A DNA stretch of 64,000 bases. It comes from Aureococcus anophagefferens. Lineage: Eukaryota; Sar; Pelagophyceae; Pelagomonadales; Pelagomonadaceae. Under the pieces are notes generated by a model, which worked only from the letters and a program-made list of their open reading frames with translations, was not told where the DNA came from and did no database searches. Made by a program: the position numbers and the translations under genes. Each line of letters opens with the position of its first letter. Position 1 is the first letter of the stretch. The DNA is taken from positions 1,188,465 through 1,252,464 of the forward strand of contig NW_008705571.1 in NCBI RefSeq assembly GCF_000186865.1, written 5' to 3'. Positions 1-9,600 of this stretch are shown one piece after another.

Positions 1-1127
1 AGCAGGAACCCGCCGAAGCAGTTGTCCACGTGCAGCCCCAGACCGCGGGCCCGCGCGAGGGCGGCCAGGCCGGGCACGTCGTCGACGACGCCGTGCGTGA
101 ACGTGCACGCCGACGCGTAGATGGCCACAGTGTGCCGCGTGAGCTTCGCCGCGACGGCCGCGGGCGTCAGGCGGAGCGTTTTGGGGTCCGGCGGCACCTG
201 GGCAGCAAAAGAGTGATTCAACGTCGCTTCAACTTGAGTGTTCCGCGCGCGCGCGTTCCGGAAAACGCATCCACGCTTCGAGGCCGTTCAAGGAGATGAT
301 CGCTCGTCCAAAAGTCAGCCAAAACGAGTGGAAAACGGCCGAGAAAGGAGCCTTTGAAGTTGGGAATTTCGCTCTCTTTTGCTGCCCTGGGCGGTACGGT
401 GACCAACGTGAGCCCGAAGTAGTGGCAGGCCTTGTGGCAGCACGCGTGGGCCGTCGACGCGGCGACGATCTCGAAGACGGTGCGGCTCGGGTCCGCGCGC
501 CGCGCGCGCTCGCGGTAGGCCAGCAGCGCGATCATGACGCTCTCCGTGCCGCCGGACGTCAGGAGGCCGCAGGCGCTTTCGCCGCCGCGGACCATGTCGA
601 GCACCATGGCGACGCACTCGGCCTCCATCTTCCGCAGCGCGGGGAACGTCGTCGGGTAGAGCGGGTTCGACGCGTTGTACTCGCGGGACGTCGGCCTGGA
701 GCTCGTCGAGGCCGCCGTTCGGGTCGTGGTAGACGCCCCCGAACTGCTTCCCCGACGCGAAGCCGTCGTGGGTCCGCTTGAGCCGCCGGGCCGCGTCGAG
801 CACGGCGGCCGCGGGCCGGCCCGCGGCGGGCAGCGCGGTCGTCGCGTCCGCGTCGCCGTCGCCGTGCATCGACCGCGCGATGCCCCGCTCGATGTCCGCG
901 AGCGCCGCGCGCTTCGCCCGTGCGGCGGCGGCGGGGGCCACGGACGCGACGGAGGCGAGCAGCGCGGAGCTCACCGCCTTGACGACGCCCATGGGTCCGA
1001 GGCGCCACAGGCGCCGCGCGGCGACGGCGGCGAGGCCGAGGACCAGGGCGTGCTCGAGGCGCGCCAGCGCGGCGTTGCGCGGCGGCGGCGCCGCGATCCG
1101 CGCGCAGAGGGCCGCGAAGCGCATCAT
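1..1127 (-). CDS. Sphingosine-1-phosphate lyase, 5' part (runs off the left edge)
   Basis: PLP-dependent enzyme that cleaves sphingosine-1-phosphate to a fatty aldehyde and phosphoethanolamine at the ER membrane. Exon 1 (1127 to 398) has a hydrophobic N-terminal segment, then a YHDPNGG stretch, SNPLYPTTFPALRKMEAE and the family motif LLTSGGTESVMIA. Exon 2 (197 to 1) has CTFTHGVVDDVPGLA and HVDNCFGGF, as in S1P lyases. The PLP lysine would lie beyond the window. The intron (397 to 198) is an introner element whose donor GT comes from the target duplication; the frame is in phase across it. A 1-nt frame shift occurs near 685-687 in a CCC run (minus strand): GGLDELQADV and REYNASNPLYP are in different frames. 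That is either an assembly error or a mutation. Family assignment is firm; integrity is not. Confidence 0.85.
198..389 (-). mobile_element. Introner element, family 1 (copy 1), in the S1P lyase intron
   Basis: 192-bp element with terminal inverted repeats around GGGCAGCAAAAGAG. It is flanked by 8-bp target duplications: ggcggcac at 190-197 and ggcggtac at 390-397 (one mismatch). In gene orientation the intron is the upstream duplication (gtaccgcc, donor GT) plus the element, which ends ...CCCAG, so splicing restores the uninterrupted coding sequence. Such elements are known from Aureococcus and Micromonas as non-autonomous DNA transposons that create introns. Confidence 0.9.
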
Positions 1128-1347
1128 CGTCGTAGAATAGATTACACCGGGTCTATGCTGCGTCGCACATCATCGTGTTAGAATACTCTTCGAGGCAGCC
1201 CGGGCCAATCACGGCGAGGTGGAGAGGTCGATGCTGCATCTCTCGTTTGAACGACGGGCTGCCCCAACAGGCTCGTCCCGAACGACTGCGCGAACGATCG
1301 CGCTGCCATCCTGTGCAAGCTAGCCCACACGCGCAACGCACATTGCC

Positions 1348-1869
1348 ATGTTTTCATTCTACGGCGGCGGCTACGGCGGCTACGGCGACGACGGCTTCGA
1401 CCGCTCGACCTTCCGCGAGAAGTCGGGCGCGGCGCAGCGGCGCGAGGACGCGGCCATCGCCGCGTTCGACAAGCACGCCAAGGCGACGGAGGCGGACGCG
1501 GCGGTGAAAGCCAAGGTCACGGTCGAGCTGCTCAAGCCGAGCACGCACCTGACGCAGCCGTGCTGGACGGCGTTCAACAAGCACGTCAAGGCCCGCTCGG
1601 GCTGGACCGCGAAGCGCCGCGTGGCCACGAACGAGGAGAAGCGCGCCTCCGGCGAGACGCGCCAGGGCAAGTGCTACTTCGTCGACGTGACCTTCGACCC
1701 CAAGAAGGCCGAGAAGGCGCGCAAGGCCGCCGCCGCGGAGGCCGCGCCGCCGGCGAAGAAGCAGAAGCTCATCACGGACTGCACGAACACGCCCGCGGCC
1801 GCCGCGGCCGCCGCCAAGGCCTCTTCCGAGCCTCTGGCGCCCGCCGAGGTCGTCGACTTCGCCGCGTAG
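1348..1869 (+). CDS. Small basic protein, function unknown (173 aa)
   Basis: Starts MFSFYGGGYGGYGDDGFDRS, a Gly/Tyr-rich head. A charged alpha-helical body with many Lys and Ala residues follows, then a possible nuclear localisation cluster PPAKKQK near residue 137 and an Ala-rich tail. The central part (about residues 50-115, LLKPSTHLTQPCWTAFNKHV then GKCYFVDVTFDPKKA) looks folded, but I do not recognise the family. The ORF has typical local GC-rich codon use and ends with TAG. It is convergent with the splicing-factor gene that ends at 1945. A nuclear role is only a guess from the basic cluster. Confidence 0.6.
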   Translation: MFSFYGGGYGGYGDDGFDRSTFREKSGAAQRREDAAIAAFDKHAKATEADAAVKAKVTVELLKPSTHLTQPCWTAFNKHVKARSGWTAKRRVATNEEKRASGETRQGKCYFVDVTFDPKKAEKARKAAAAEAAPPAKKQKLITDCTNTPAAAAAAAKASSEPLAPAEVVDFAA

Positions 1870-1944
1870 GCGGCGCGCGCGCGCGTCGCGGAGCGCGCGT
1901 CGCGGATGCCGGTGCTTAGTCGTCCGCGGCTCGCCCCCCGGCCC

Positions 1945-3231
1945 TCACATCTCGGCGGCGAACTGGGCGCGGTGCGTCTCCGGCGCGACGTAGACGCAGG
2001 TGATCGCGCGGCCGGCGAACCAGCGGCCGTGGAGCGCGGCCGCGGCCGCGGCCGCGCCGTCCGCGTCTCGGAAGAGGACGTGGACGAGGCCCCGGGGCGA
2101 GACGGCGTCGACGTGGACGTGGACCGTGGGGCCGTACTTGCCGCACTCCGCCGTGACGTCGTCGCGGATGTCGGACCGCCACGTCGGGTCCGTCTCCGTC
2201 GCGGGGTCGAACATGTTCGAGATGACGAACGCCGCCGTCGCGGGCCCCTGGAGCGGCGGCGGCGCCGCGGGCTGGGGCGGCGGCGGCGGCGGCGGCGCGC
2301 CGGCCCCCGGCGCGCCGGGCATGGCCGCGCCGCGGCCGAGCTGCTCCATGAGCGCGGCGCGCGACCCCGGGTCCATGGCGACGCCGCCGCCGCCGGCGAC
2401 GTCGGAGTCGAGCCTCCAGTCCGACGACGACACGCCGCCGCCGGCCAAGGCCGGGTCGTCGTAGAACTCGACGGTGATGGGCTTGTCCGCGCCGAGCTCG
2501 ATGCCCGCGATGCGCGAGCTCGCCTTCGCCGCGTCGTCCGCGTGGACGAACGTGACGACGGCGGAGCCCGGCGCGACGGCGCCCATGTCGACGGCGTCGA
2601 CGGCCCCGAAGGGGGCCAGCACCGTGCGCAGGTCGCTCTCCGTGATGTTCGGGTGCAGGTTGCCCACGAGGAGCTGCTTCCGCGGCGCGGCCGCCGCGCG
2701 CGACACCTCCGCGGCCTCCTGCTGCGCGGCCGTCGCCTCCTGCTTGGCGAGGAAGTTCTTCTCCGCCTCGGAGGCTTTGACGAGGATGGGGAAGCGCTGG
2801 AAGTCGGCGACCGTGCCGTTGAGCATGAGCACCATGGGCACGGACTCGAGGTCCGCCATCTCGACGTACGCAAAGCCCTTGTGGCGGTTCGTGTACTTGT
2901 CGCGGATCATGATGACGTCCTTGACCTTGCCGACCTTCTCGAAGAACTTGCGGATCTGCTTCTCCGTCGCCTTCATGACGAGCTGGCTCACGAAGACCGT
3001 GCGCTGGTCCTTGGTCAGGTCGTCGATCTCCGACTTCTGCCTGATCATCTCGATGCTCTCCTTGGGCGCGGGGGCCGGCGCGGGCTCGGCCGCGGCCTTG
3101 TCCGCGCTCTTCTCGCGCCGCGACCGGTCGCGCCGGCTCCGGTCCCGCGACCGGCTCCGGTCGCGCCGCGACCGCTCGCGGCTCCGGTCGCGCCGCGACC
3201 GGTCGCGGTCGCGGTCGTCGTCGCGGCCCAT
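1945..3231 (-). CDS. RBM39/CAPER-type splicing factor (RS domain, RRM1, RRM2, C-terminal UHM)
   Basis: Single-exon ORF of 428 aa. Residues 1-45 are an Arg/Ser/Asp-rich RS domain encoded by degenerate repeats. RRM1 begins at RTVFVSQL (about residue 77) and has the RNP1-like KGFAYVEM. RRM2 begins at KQLLVGNLHPNITE. A Pro/Ala linker (PPPPPPPQPAAPPP) leads to a C-terminal RRM-like U2AF-homology motif (FVISNMFDPATETDPTW ... GLVHVLFRD). This order (RS-RRM-RRM-UHM) is that of RBM39/RBM23, nuclear factors that couple transcription to 3' splice-site recognition. The conserved segment after RRM2 containing NMFDP supports the call. I see no intron. It is separated by about 290 bp from the transporter gene upstream on the same strand. 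Confidence 0.9.
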   Translation of the reverse strand: MGRDDDRDRDRSRRDRSRERSRRDRSRSRDRSRRDRSRREKSADKAAAEPAPAPAPKESIEMIRQKSEIDDLTKDQRTVFVSQLVMKATEKQIRKFFEKVGKVKDVIMIRDKYTNRHKGFAYVEMADLESVPMVLMLNGTVADFQRFPILVKASEAEKNFLAKQEATAAQQEAAEVSRAAAAPRKQLLVGNLHPNITESDLRTVLAPFGAVDAVDMGAVAPGSAVVTFVHADDAAKASSRIAGIELGADKPITVEFYDDPALAGGGVSSSDWRLDSDVAGGGGVAMDPGSRAALMEQLGRGAAMPGAPGAGAPPPPPPPQPAAPPPLQGPATAAFVISNMFDPATETDPTWRSDIRDDVTAECGKYGPTVHVHVDAVSPRGLVHVLFRDADGAAAAAAALHGRWFAGRAITCVYVAPETHRAQFAAEM

Positions 3232-3520
3232 TGTTTTTTTTTTGGCGTCGAGCGCGGCAAGTTGTCGCGTCCTGCGCGGTCAGGGGCGCGGGAGCTTTCG
3301 TCCAATGGCGCGGGCCGCTCGCTGGCGCGCGGCGGCCAACACCTTCGATTTCGAGTCGGCACAGCGATGCGCTCGGCCGGCCGGGCCGCCCGGGGGTCGG
3401 TGCCGCGCGCTTCGGCCGCAGACCCTCCAGTGGCTCCACCAACCCTACACCAACCCTCCCCGGGCGGGCGCCCACACCCTCGTCATGCCGCGCCGACACC
3501 CTCGTCATGCCGCGCCGGGC

Positions 3521-5173
3521 TCATACGATCTTGCTCGCGCTCGCGGCCTGGTCGCGCGCGGCGGCGGCGGCCTTGGCGTCGCCGGCGCCGTCGAGGGACC
3601 GCTGGAACGGGCTCGGCGTGAAGGGCCGGCTGTGCTCCTCGGAGCCCGTGATGGCCTCGAAGTGCGCGTACATGGTCTCGAGGGACTTGCCCTTGGTCTC
3701 GGGCAGGTAGATCCAGAGGAAGGCCGCGCCGGCGGCGGCCGTCGACGCGTACCAGGCGAAGTAGCCGGCCCAGGACCAGGCGTCCTCGATGGAGATGGCC
3801 GTTGCGACGACGCCCGTCGTCGTGCACCGGTTCGCGAAGGTCGCGAGCGTCATGGCCCGCATGCGGATCGCGTTGTAGAAGACCTCGGACGGGATCAGCC
3901 AGCAGCCCGGCCCGAGGCCGAGCTCGAAGACGAAGATGTAGACGTAGTAGAAGAAGATGATGCCCGCCTGGTAGGCGACGTTGCCCTTGAGCGTCGTGCA
4001 GAACGCGTAGAAGAGCGCGAGGACGTAGAGCGTCGCGGCCGTGCCCGTCGCGCTCGCTAAAATCAGCGGCCGGCGGCCGACGGAGTCCAGGAGATGGCAC
4101 GACAGGATCGCCGTGCAGAGCTTGACGACGCCGAGGCCGAGGAGGATGCTGTAGGAGATCCACGTGGAGTTGATGCCGACGGCCTCGAGCGAGAAGAGGA
4201 AGTTGTAGAAGATCGCGTCGCAGCCGCTCAGCTGCTGCGCGACGGCCGCGCCGACGCCCACGAGCAGGATGCGCTTCACCGCGGGCTTGAGCGCGCGGCG
4301 CTGCGTCAGCAGCCCCACGACGGACGCGTCCTCCGCGGGCGCGATCCTTTGCTCCTCGGCGATGTCCTCGAGCGTGCGGTCGACGGCGCCGCGCGAGAGG
4401 CCCAGCCCCGCGAGCACGGCCCGCGCTTCGTCGACGCGCCCGTGGATCGCGAGCCACCGCGGCGACTCGGGGATGACGAAGGCCACGGCGAGGAAGAGCG
4501 CGATGGGCGTCAGCGCGCCGCAGCCGATGATGATGCGCCACGACCCCGACCACGACGAGAAGATGATCTCGATGACGAGCCCCGCGGCGAAGCCCAGGAC
4601 CTGGCCGCCCGTGATGGCGATCTCGCTCCAGGTCACGAAGTAGCCCCGGTCCCCCTGGGGCGAGATCTCCGCGATGTAGATCGGGTCGACGCTGAGGCCG
4701 AAGCCCACGGCGACGCCGACGATGCAGACGCCGACCATGAGCATGTAGTAGCCGAAGCTCACGGCCTGCATGAGCGACCCAGCGATGAAGAGCACGCTCG
4801 AGATCTGGAAGGCCTTGAGGCGCCCGACGGGCTCGCTCACGACGCCCGCGAGCACCGCGCCGAGGATCGCCGCGGCGCTGATCGCCGCCTCGTACATCTC
4901 GAGCTGGAACGAGTTGAGGTCGTACGTGTCCTGGATGAGCGGCGCCGCCGCGGACACGGCGCCGATCTGGAAGCCCAGGGCCACGGAGTTCAGGCAGGCG
5001 AGGCCCGCCAGGAACCGCACGCGGGACGCGATGAGCGCGTCGTCCTCGCCGGGCGGCTCCGTGTCCAGGGCGTCCATGTCGTCGCTGTCCTTTTTGCCGA
5101 GGAGCGTCTGGCGCTCCAGGGTTTGTTGTCGGTGGCGCGTCGTCGGACGACGACGCCGATGAGTCCAAGCCAC
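3521..5173 (-). CDS. Sugar-porter family MFS transporter
   Basis: 550 aa with about 12 hydrophobic segments. Sugar-porter signatures are visible in order: VGRLKAF in the first cytoplasmic loop, PESPRWL after TM6, QQLSGCDAIFYNF in TM7, VGRRPL in the second-half loop and LPETKGKS after TM12. This is a plasma- or organelle-membrane symporter or facilitator for a hexose, pentose or polyol; the substrate cannot be told from sequence. The first ATG gives a basic 30-residue leader; an internal ATG (MDALDTEPPGE) is an alternative start. It is divergent from the amidotransferase-like gene with only 68 bp between starts, so they probably share a bidirectional promoter. Confidence 0.9.
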   Translation of the reverse strand: MAWTHRRRRPTTRHRQQTLERQTLLGKKDSDDMDALDTEPPGEDDALIASRVRFLAGLACLNSVALGFQIGAVSAAAPLIQDTYDLNSFQLEMYEAAISAAAILGAVLAGVVSEPVGRLKAFQISSVLFIAGSLMQAVSFGYYMLMVGVCIVGVAVGFGLSVDPIYIAEISPQGDRGYFVTWSEIAITGGQVLGFAAGLVIEIIFSSWSGSWRIIIGCGALTPIALFLAVAFVIPESPRWLAIHGRVDEARAVLAGLGLSRGAVDRTLEDIAEEQRIAPAEDASVVGLLTQRRALKPAVKRILLVGVGAAVAQQLSGCDAIFYNFLFSLEAVGINSTWISYSILLGLGVVKLCTAILSCHLLDSVGRRPLILASATGTAATLYVLALFYAFCTTLKGNVAYQAGIIFFYYVYIFVFELGLGPGCWLIPSEVFYNAIRMRAMTLATFANRCTTTGVVATAISIEDAWSWAGYFAWYASTAAAGAAFLWIYLPETKGKSLETMYAHFEAITGSEEHSRPFTPSPFQRSLDGAGDAKAAAAARDQAASASKIV

Positions 5174-5241
5174 GCAATAGGCAATAGATTAATTTCCATC
5201 AGCGGCAAGTTTCCGTCAATGTAGGCGGGCAGCCTATCGAG

Positions 5242-5997
5242 ATGCTTCGTCTCGGCGTGCTCGCAGTAGCGGCCTCGGTCGTCGTCGTCGTCGTCGTCGT
5301 CGTCGCGCGCCGTCGAAAGGCGCCGCGGCTCCGCCTCGCCCTGTGGCACGACGGCGCGTCCGACGTCGCCGCGCTGGCGGCGCTCCTCGACGGCGTCGCG
5401 CTCGTCGAGGTCGACGCCACGCGCGAAGCGCCGGACGCGCTCGTCGCGGCGGCGCGGCGCCTCGACGGCGTCGTCGTCGCCGGCTCCGCGGCGGCCGCGC
5501 GGAGCAGGGAGCCCGGCGCCGCGGCGTTCCGCGCGGCCGTCGCCGCGGCGTTCGCCGCGGGCGCGCCCGTCCTGGGCCTGGGCCGCGGCCACTGCGTCGT
5601 CGCCGCGGCGCTCGGCGGCCGCGTCGCGCCGCTGCGGGGCGGGCCCTTCGCCGGGCGGCGCGCCGTGGCGCTCAACGAGCTCGGCGCGGCGCTCCTCGGC
5701 GGCGCGCCGGGCGACGCCTACGACCTCCCCCACGACCACGACGACTGCGTGCCGCGGCTCCCGCCGGGCGCCGCGAGCCTGTCGTCCCGCGACCCGGTCC
5801 GGACGCCCTTCGTGCTCGCCGCGGCCTTCTGGCGCGACCGCGCGTCCGCGCTCGCGTTCCGCGGCGGAGACGCCGGCGCGCCGCGGCCCGGCGCGGTCAC
5901 CTGCCAGCTCGCCCCATGCGACGCCGGCGACGCGCGGGCCTTCCTGGCGCGGTGCGTCGCGAGCCTGTGGCCGACCTCCCATGTTTCGATACGGTAA
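5242..5997 (+). CDS. Membrane-anchored class I glutamine amidotransferase-like protein, nucleophile apparently missing
   Basis: 251 aa. An N-terminal hydrophobic segment (residues 4-22, with a run of nine valines) followed by RRRK suggests a signal anchor. The rest resembles a class I glutamine amidotransferase/peptidase C26 fold. The oxyanion/nucleophile strand reads VLGLGRGHCVVAAALGG where active enzymes have G-x-C-x-G-x-Q/H, so the usual Cys position is Gly. A later Asp/His-rich stretch (YDLPHDHDDCVPRLP) occupies the region where the catalytic His normally lies. It is probably a pseudoenzyme or has a relocated Cys; this is inference. It ends about 70 bp from the convergent IDI-SQS gene. 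Confidence 0.6.
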   Translation: MLRLGVLAVAASVVVVVVVVVARRRKAPRLRLALWHDGASDVAALAALLDGVALVEVDATREAPDALVAAARRLDGVVVAGSAAAARSREPGAAAFRAAVAAAFAAGAPVLGLGRGHCVVAAALGGRVAPLRGGPFAGRRAVALNELGAALLGGAPGDAYDLPHDHDDCVPRLPPGAASLSSRDPVRTPFVLAAAFWRDRASALAFRGGDAGAPRPGAVTCQLAPCDAGDARAFLARCVASLWPTSHVSIR

Positions 5998-6069
5998 ACT
6001 TGCCTTCACCACATACTAGCATCGTTGCGCTAGCTCCCCGTGTGCGGCGTTACGTATCGCGGGGGGCGC

Positions 6070-8933
6070 CTAGAAGTAGCCGCCGACGACGGGCGCCTGC
6101 CGGAGGACCGGGACGACGTTCTCGGTGATCGCGGGGATGAGCGTCGCGTTGAGCGTCGGGTGGAGGAATTTGAGGTAGGCCGGGAGGAGGAAGGGGCGGA
6201 TGAGGAGGGGCCACCAGATCCAGTTGATGGCGAACTTGGAGATCTTGTAGCCGAGGTAGCCCACGGTGACGAGGAACGCGGCCTTCTTCTTGTAGGGCGG
6301 CGGCTCGGGCGTCGACGCGACGACGCGCGTCGCCGCGGCGATGAGGCGCCACTTGTCGGACGACGTCGCGTGGCAGTCGTCGACGCGGTCGAGGATGTGC
6401 TCCCCAAAGTGGCGGAACCACTTGAGCACGGCGCCGTGGCCCTTCTGCGTGTCGACGATGAGCCGCGCGGCCATGCCCTTGCGGATCTTGACGACGCCCG
6501 TGAAGAGCTTCGGGTTGTCGAAGCACTCGACGAGCGTGGCGATGGCCATGACCTGGGGGATGGCGCAGAAGCGGTAGACCTCGGGCGTCTTGATCTTCTC
6601 GAGGTACTTGAGCGCGTCCGGCACCTGGGCAGGAAAAGAGTGCGAACTTCCCAACTTCAAAGGCTCCTATCTCGGCCGTTTTCCACTCGTTTCGGCTGAC
6701 TTTTGGACGAGCGATCATCTCTCGGAACGGCCTCGAAGCGTGGACGCTTTTTCCGGAACGCGCGCGCGCGGAACACTCACGTTGAAGCGACGTTGAATCA
6801 CCCTTTTGCTGCCCTGTCCGGCACGAGCTCCAACGCGTCGGCGATGAGCTCGTCGAGGCACGCGAGCGCGCGGTCGCTCGCGCCCTTCTTGGCGACCTCC
6901 GCCGCGTAGCCGCTGAGGCAGGCCTTGTCGACGCCGAGGCGCGCGCAGGGCCGCGTGAAGTCGCCCAGGTCGCCCGTCGTCGCGTGCTTGGACCAGACGG
7001 TCTTCGGCCAGAACGCGCGGCCGTCGACGTAGTCCTCGAGGTAGTCGCGGATGATGTTCGTCTTCTGGAGGAAGAGGCCCATGGAGTTGGCCAGGCCCAA
7101 TTTGTTGTCCTCGCCGCAGAAGGGCCACTTGAGCAGGCCGCCCTCGGCGAGCTCCTCGGACTCGTAGCCGCGGCCGACGAAGATGCCCGTGAGGCCCTCG
7201 CCGACGAGGCCCGCGACGTTGTGGCAGTAGAGGTTGTAGGCGTCCTCGTCCTTCGTGCCCTGGACTAAGTCGGCCGTCACGTAGTCGGCCATGCCGCCGC
7301 CCATCTTGTCCGTGATGTCCTTGATGACGTCGCGCGACTCCTTGGGCAGCGTCGCGAAGACGCGCGCGACGGCGCCGAACTGCTCCAGTAACACGCGCTC
7401 GTCGCCCTCGCCGCAGCCCATGATGGGCGGCGCGTCCGGGTTCATCAGGCGCGCCTCGTGGAAGGACCGCAGCTCCGCCTGCTTCACGTCGAGCCGGCCC
7501 TTGTAGTACGTCATGTCGTCCTCGACGGTGTCCAGCGCGCGTAAGACGAGGTAGAAGACGCAGATGTCGATGCAGCAGCCCGCCGGGAGCTGCTGGATGA
7601 CGGCGGCGAAGGACCGCGACACCTTGCAGAGCATGTCGTTGCAGAACTTGACGTCGCCCGACGCGCCCGCGCCGAGGTTGTCCTTCAACCCCGCCAAGCT
7701 CGGCAGGAACTTGAGCTTCAGCGCGGACGTGACCTCGAAGGGGCGCAGGAGCTGCTTCAGCTTCGACGTCTTGTGCGTGGGCACCTTGCCGTAGGCGCCC
7801 TGCTTCATCTCGGCGCCCGACGCGCCGAAGACGGCCGTCGTGGACGCGACGTCCTTGAGCATCTGCTCGCGGAACGCGTCCGCCAAAACGCCCTCCACGG
7901 CCTCGGGCGTCGACGCCGCCACCCGGCGCTGCAACTCGTCCAGGAAGGGCTCGCACTTGCCCTGGCCGCCCATCCAGTCCGGGCAGTCGAAGCGGTGGAT
8001 GGAACCGTAGTCCGCGCACCGCTCGCCCGCGACGACGCCGTCCAAGTCCTCCCACCACGTCTTGAGGAACTTCTTCGCGATGATCTCGAACCAGGGCGAC
8101 CAGAGGGGCATGCTGTCCTTGGCCTCCATCTCGCGGAAGAGCTCCTCCTGCGTGACCCACTTGGTCGCGGAGACCTCGTGCGGGTGCGGCGCGAGCTGGA
8201 GCTCGGAGCCCGGGTAGTCGAGCTTGTAGATCAGGAGGTAGTCGATCTCGTGCTCGCCCCAGGGCGCGTCGGGCCCGTGGGTCTTGAGGTCCGCGGCGAA
8301 GTAGTGGACGCGCGTCGTGAAGGTGAACTTCTTCGGGTCGAGGACGCCCGGCGCGATGCCGAGCTCGTGGTCGAGCTTCCGGACCGCGGCGACCTTGACG
8401 CCGGCCGGGTCGCCGCCGAGCGTCGCGCCCGGGTCGTCGACCTCCTTGGGCGACATGCCGTGGAGCGGGTGACTGCAGCACGTGTTCGTCCAGACGTCGG
8501 CGAAGGTGATCTTCACGCCCGCGCGCTGCTGGAGCAGCAGCTTACCGTCGACGTCGAAGAGCATGACCGAGAACGCGCGGTGCAGGATGCCCTTGGGCAT
8601 GCCCACGGTGAACTTGTGGCAGTTGTACTTGTTGTCGTGGCCGATGACGTTGTCGCCGTAGTCGAGCACGATGCACTCGTCCTTGAGCATGAAGTCGTCC
8701 TGCGACTTGCCCTCGGGGCTCCAGACCTCGCCCTCCTCCTTGCGCTCCTCGTCGCCGTCCATCCTCAACGGCGGCGCGCGCGGGCGGATCCGCGGCAGCG
8801 GCGACGCGTATGTACAGAGGAGTAGTGCGACCGCGGCGCGGATGGCGTAGCTGGGCTGCGCCGACGACGAGCGGCGGCGGCGGCGGAGACGCGTCGACGA
8901 GCGCCGTGGCAAGGATTGGCCGGCCGGGGGCAA
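6070..8933 (-). CDS. Isopentenyl-diphosphate isomerase / squalene synthase fusion
   Basis: Two exons (8933 to 6825 and 6624 to 6070), in phase across an introner intron, about 887 aa. The N-terminal half is type I IDI (Nudix): residues around 75-300 contain CIVLDYGDNVIGHDNK, LHRAFSVMLFDVDG, the catalytic Cys motif TNTCCSHPL and RKLDHELGI. The C-terminal half is squalene synthase: VLRALDTVEDDMTYY (first Asp-rich motif), YCHNVAGLVGEGLT, GLFLQKTNIIRDYLED (second Asp-rich motif), FCAIPQVMAIATL, and a C-terminal membrane helix (GYLGYKISKFAINWIWWPLL). The fusion joins IPP/DMAPP isomerisation to squalene formation at the ER. The first ATG gives a leader with a hydrophobic stretch (AAVALLLCTYASPLPRIRPR); MDGDEERK at 8762 is a plausible alternative start. 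Such fusions are known from several algae. Confidence 0.93.
6625..6816 (+). mobile_element. Introner element, family 1 (copy 2), in the IDI-SQS intron
   Basis: 192-bp element with ends CTGGGCAGGAAAAGAG and CCCTTTTGCTGCCCTG. It is flanked by perfect 8-bp duplications tccggcac (6617-6624 and 6817-6824). In gene orientation the intron runs from 6824 to 6625: donor GTGCCGGA comes from the duplication and acceptor CCCAG from the element. Coding is ...LELVP before and after the same duplicated codons (DALKYLEK follows). It is inserted in the opposite orientation, relative to its gene, from copy 1. Confidence 0.92.
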
Positions 8934-8960
8934 ACGCCGTCGACTCCTCCTTATGCCTCC

Positions 8961-9599
8961 TTACTCCCGCAGCCCCAGCGCGTACAAAGCACCCCGCGCC
9001 GTGGCCGCGTGCCAGGCGCAGGCGAAGGCCGTGTTGACGACCAGGTTCGGCCGCGACTTGATCACGCAGGGGAACAGCGCCGCGGTCGCCGCGGCCGCGG
9101 CGCCGTGCGCCGCGCGCGTCTCGGGCGGCAGGCGCGCGAGCGTCACCGCGGCGACGACGGCGAAGGCGGCCGCGCGCACGTAGCGCCGCGGCCAGATGTC
9201 GTCCGGGCGGACGACGACGAGGTCCCAGGCGAAAACGACGAGCGCCGTGATCGCGAACGTAAAACCGTCGCCCGACGCGACGGCGGCGGCGATGCCGGCG
9301 ATGGCCGCCGAGTCCGCGGCGGACGCGTAGCGCGCGCACCAGGGCTGCGGGCGCCGGAACACGTCCCCAGGCAGCCGGCACCAGACGTTTTGCACGAAAT
9401 GCAGGCACATCGACGAGATTCCGAGGCAGCACAACGCAGCACAATCGACGACGCGCGTGCGGGCGCGCCGCGCGACGACGAAGAACTGCAGGAACGTGGT
9501 AGCGCGAGCGAAAAGTACCACGAGGTAGGCCGCGTACGCGGCGCCGCCGCGGCCTCGAGCCGCCCGAAACCCCCGGTCGTCGGCGACGAAGCGAGGCAT
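8961..9599 (-). CDS. Polytopic membrane protein, function unknown (212 aa)
   Basis: Contains about six hydrophobic segments, for example AAYLVVLFARATTFLQFFVV, CAALCCLGISSMCLHFV, FTFAITALVVFAWDLVVV and AAAFAVVAAVTLARL. I do not recognise the family. The start ATG (9599) lies one base after the stop codon of the upstream small gene (9601-9603), and its stop is only 27 bp from the first ATG of the IDI-SQS gene, all on the minus strand. That spacing is extreme for a eukaryote and suggests either polycistronic or overlapping transcripts, or a mis-modelled gene. Cellular location is unknown. Confidence 0.55.
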   Translation of the reverse strand: MPRFVADDRGFRAARGRGGAAYAAYLVVLFARATTFLQFFVVARRARTRVVDCAALCCLGISSMCLHFVQNVWCRLPGDVFRRPQPWCARYASAADSAAIAGIAAAVASGDGFTFAITALVVFAWDLVVVRPDDIWPRRYVRAAAFAVVAAVTLARLPPETRAAHGAAAAATAALFPCVIKSRPNLVVNTAFACAWHAATARGALYALGLRE

Positions 9600-9600
9600 G

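Noticed and set aside
1674..3621. Long overlapping ORFs on opposite strands and other frames (Arg/Pro/Ala-rich) here and in most genes
   Set aside because: They are GC-rich shadows of real genes: composition dominated by Arg, Pro, Ala and Gly, no motifs, and each overlaps a recognisable protein.
6050..6796. Separate short genes covering the second exon of the squalene synthase
   Set aside because: The frame is the in-phase continuation of SQS once the introner is removed.
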